From NCBI RefSeq assembly GCF_029761935.1, contig NZ_CP121699.1, forward strand, positions 310,001 through 374,000: a stretch of DNA of 64,000 nucleotides, in the 5' to 3' direction. Origin of the DNA: Microbacterium testaceum (GTDB lineage Bacteria; Actinomycetota; Actinomycetes; Actinomycetales; Microbacteriaceae). Positions 63,231-64,000 of the stretch are shown in pieces. The notes beneath the pieces were generated by a model that saw only the letters and a list, made by a program, of their open reading frames with translations, did not search any database and was not told the DNA's origin. The position numbers and the translations under genes are program-made. Positions within the stretch are counted from its first letter, which is position 1. Every line of letters begins with the position of its first letter.

Positions 63231-63716
63231 TTACGCGGCGAGGTGCGCGAACAGGAACCAACGGTCCTTGTCGAGACCGCGCTTGATCTCGATCGCCACA
63301 TCCTGGCTCGACATGTCGATCTCGTCGAGACCCTCGATGGCGGCTTCGATGTCGACGAGCACCGCGTCGATGTCGGCGATCACGGCGCGGATGACCACGT
63401 CGGACTGCGCGAAACCAGCGGGGATCTCAGTGGCCTTCGCCTTGGCGGCGACGGTCGACAGGCGCGAGTCGATGGGAAGACCCAGCGCGACGATGCGCTC
63501 AGCGGCCAGGTCGGCCCACTCCTGCGCGTGAGCGACAACCGAGTCGAGCAGCTCGTGCACGCCGATGAAGTTGGCGCCGCGGACGTGCCAGTGCGCCTGC
63601 TTGCCGTTGACGACGAGCGCCTCGAGGCCGATGACGACGGGGGAGAGGAACTGGGCGGTGCCGGCGGCCATCGTCGGGTCGACGGTGGTGGCGGCGGGGG
63701 TCTGGACGGTGCTCAT
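63231..63716 (-). CDS. dps: Dps family ferritin-like DNA/iron protein
   Basis: Dps dodecamers oxidise and store iron and protect DNA from peroxide. The 161-aa protein has the ferroxidase motif AHWHVRGANFIGVHELLD with His, His and Asp ligands across subunits, followed by AQEWADLAAERIVALG with Glu. The C-terminus lacks a long basic tail, so DNA binding is uncertain. AAGGAG stands six bases before the ATG. A weak DtxR-like site lies about 80 bases upstream. Confidence 0.94.
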   Translation of the reverse strand: MSTVQTPAATTVDPTMAAGTAQFLSPVVIGLEALVVNGKQAHWHVRGANFIGVHELLDSVVAHAQEWADLAAERIVALGLPIDSRLSTVAAKAKATEIPAGFAQSDVVIRAVIADIDAVLVDIEAAIEGLDEIDMSSQDVAIEIKRGLDKDRWFLFAHLAA

Positions 63717-63790
63717 GGGTGCTCCTTAGGCGACGTTCGAAGTCTCGTTGGATGCAACGCTACTCACGTGGGAGCATTCCGCAAGCAAGA

Positions 63791-63809
63791 TGAGGCTCGG
63801 CTAAATCCC
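63791..63809. promoter_or_regulatory. Weak DtxR/IdeR-box-like site before dps
   Basis: TGAGGCTCGGCTAAATCCC shares about 11 of 19 positions with the DtxR/IdeR consensus, best at GGCTAA. The match is marginal and the position upstream of dps is the main support. Confidence 0.25.
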
Positions 63810-63826
63810 TGGTGAATAGGCAATCC

Positions 63827-64000
63827 TCACCTTCCTTGGTCCCGTCTCAGCCCCAGGGCGAGACCGAGGGTCACCACCGCGGCGGCTCCGGCGACGAGCA
63901 TTCCCCAGGGCGTTGATCGGATGCCGGTCCACGCGAGAGATCCTCCGGTGTGGGCCGGGTCCGCGAGGGTCGGACCGGGCTCTCCGGTCGGAGGGTCGGT
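63827..64000 (-). CDS. Sortase-anchored surface protein, C-terminal 57 residues (runs off right edge)
   Basis: The minus frame from the right edge reads TDPPTGEPGPTLADPAHTGG, then SLAWTG, a hydrophobic helix (MLVAGAAAVVTLGLALGL) and the basic end RRDQGR before TGA at 63829-63827. This is a cell-wall sorting signal: LAWTG matches the LAxTG form used by class E sortases of actinobacteria. Only the tail is visible, so the nature of the anchored protein is unknown. The gene is upstream of dps on the same strand. Confidence 0.8.
   Translation of the reverse strand, partial: TDPPTGEPGPTLADPAHTGGSLAWTGIRSTPWGMLVAGAAAVVTLGLALGLRRDQGR

Overview
The window is high-GC actinobacterial chromosome. The gene order comM-dprA-xerC, M23 peptidase, rpsB-tsf, pyrH-frr-cdsA, the GlgE glycogen cluster, GatCAB, a ClpS/DUF2017/metallopeptidase cluster, and many protein best matches by eye point to Microbacteriaceae, most likely Microbacterium or a close relative. 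This is inference from protein families and synteny; no search was run.

Positions 1 to about 4150 are the right end of an integrated mobile element inserted in comM. It carries, all on the minus strand, a large serine integrase, an unrecognised 244-aa protein, a small zinc-finger protein and the start of a P22-type major capsid gene that runs off the left edge. The element has an iteron-like repeat cluster and a hairpin that would hide the integrase ribosome binding site. The 3' part of comM resumes at about 4156. The next gene, dprA, has a one-base frameshift, so both DNA-uptake/transformation genes are broken in this sequence.

From 6005 to 19475 lie housekeeping genes: XerC, ribosomal protein S2, EF-Ts, UMP kinase, ribosome recycling factor, CDP-diglyceride synthase, DivIVA-type and transglycosylase-like envelope proteins, a hydrolase, an AI-2E family permease and a membrane protein plus thioredoxin-TPR pair. 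19547-25913 (minus) is the GlgB-GlgE-GlgX glycogen/alpha-glucan cluster. 25960-32183 (plus) holds cysteine desulfurase and MnmA (tRNA thiolation), a carboxymuconolactone-decarboxylase/ECF41 sigma pair, and DNA ligase LigA. FadD follows on the minus strand, then gatCAB and dinB on the plus strand.

40434-42575 (minus) contains DUF2017, ClpS, a zincin-like metallopeptidase, tRNA-His, oligoribonuclease and tRNA-Arg. A divergent YczE/MocR-type YczR pair, ssb, EttA, two thioesterases, uncharacterised proteins, a group II truncated haemoglobin with an MscS channel, and an ABC exporter follow. 55324-60811 carries aminopeptidase N, coproporphyrin ferrochelatase, RpiB and a Nei-type glycosylase; then come a PaiB-like protein, an amidohydrolase, Dps, and the C-terminus of a sortase substrate with an LAWTG signal at the right edge.

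Three genome-scale signals stand out. The 7-mer GGATGCC (or its complement) occurs about 80 times, including as inverted pairs inside several terminators, much as DNA uptake sequences do in other bacteria. At least 20 genes have a TANNNT-type -10 box about 6-10 bases before the start codon, indicating leaderless mRNAs. Several intergenic palindromes look like dispersed repeats or operators. No CRISPR array, rRNA or riboswitch was seen.
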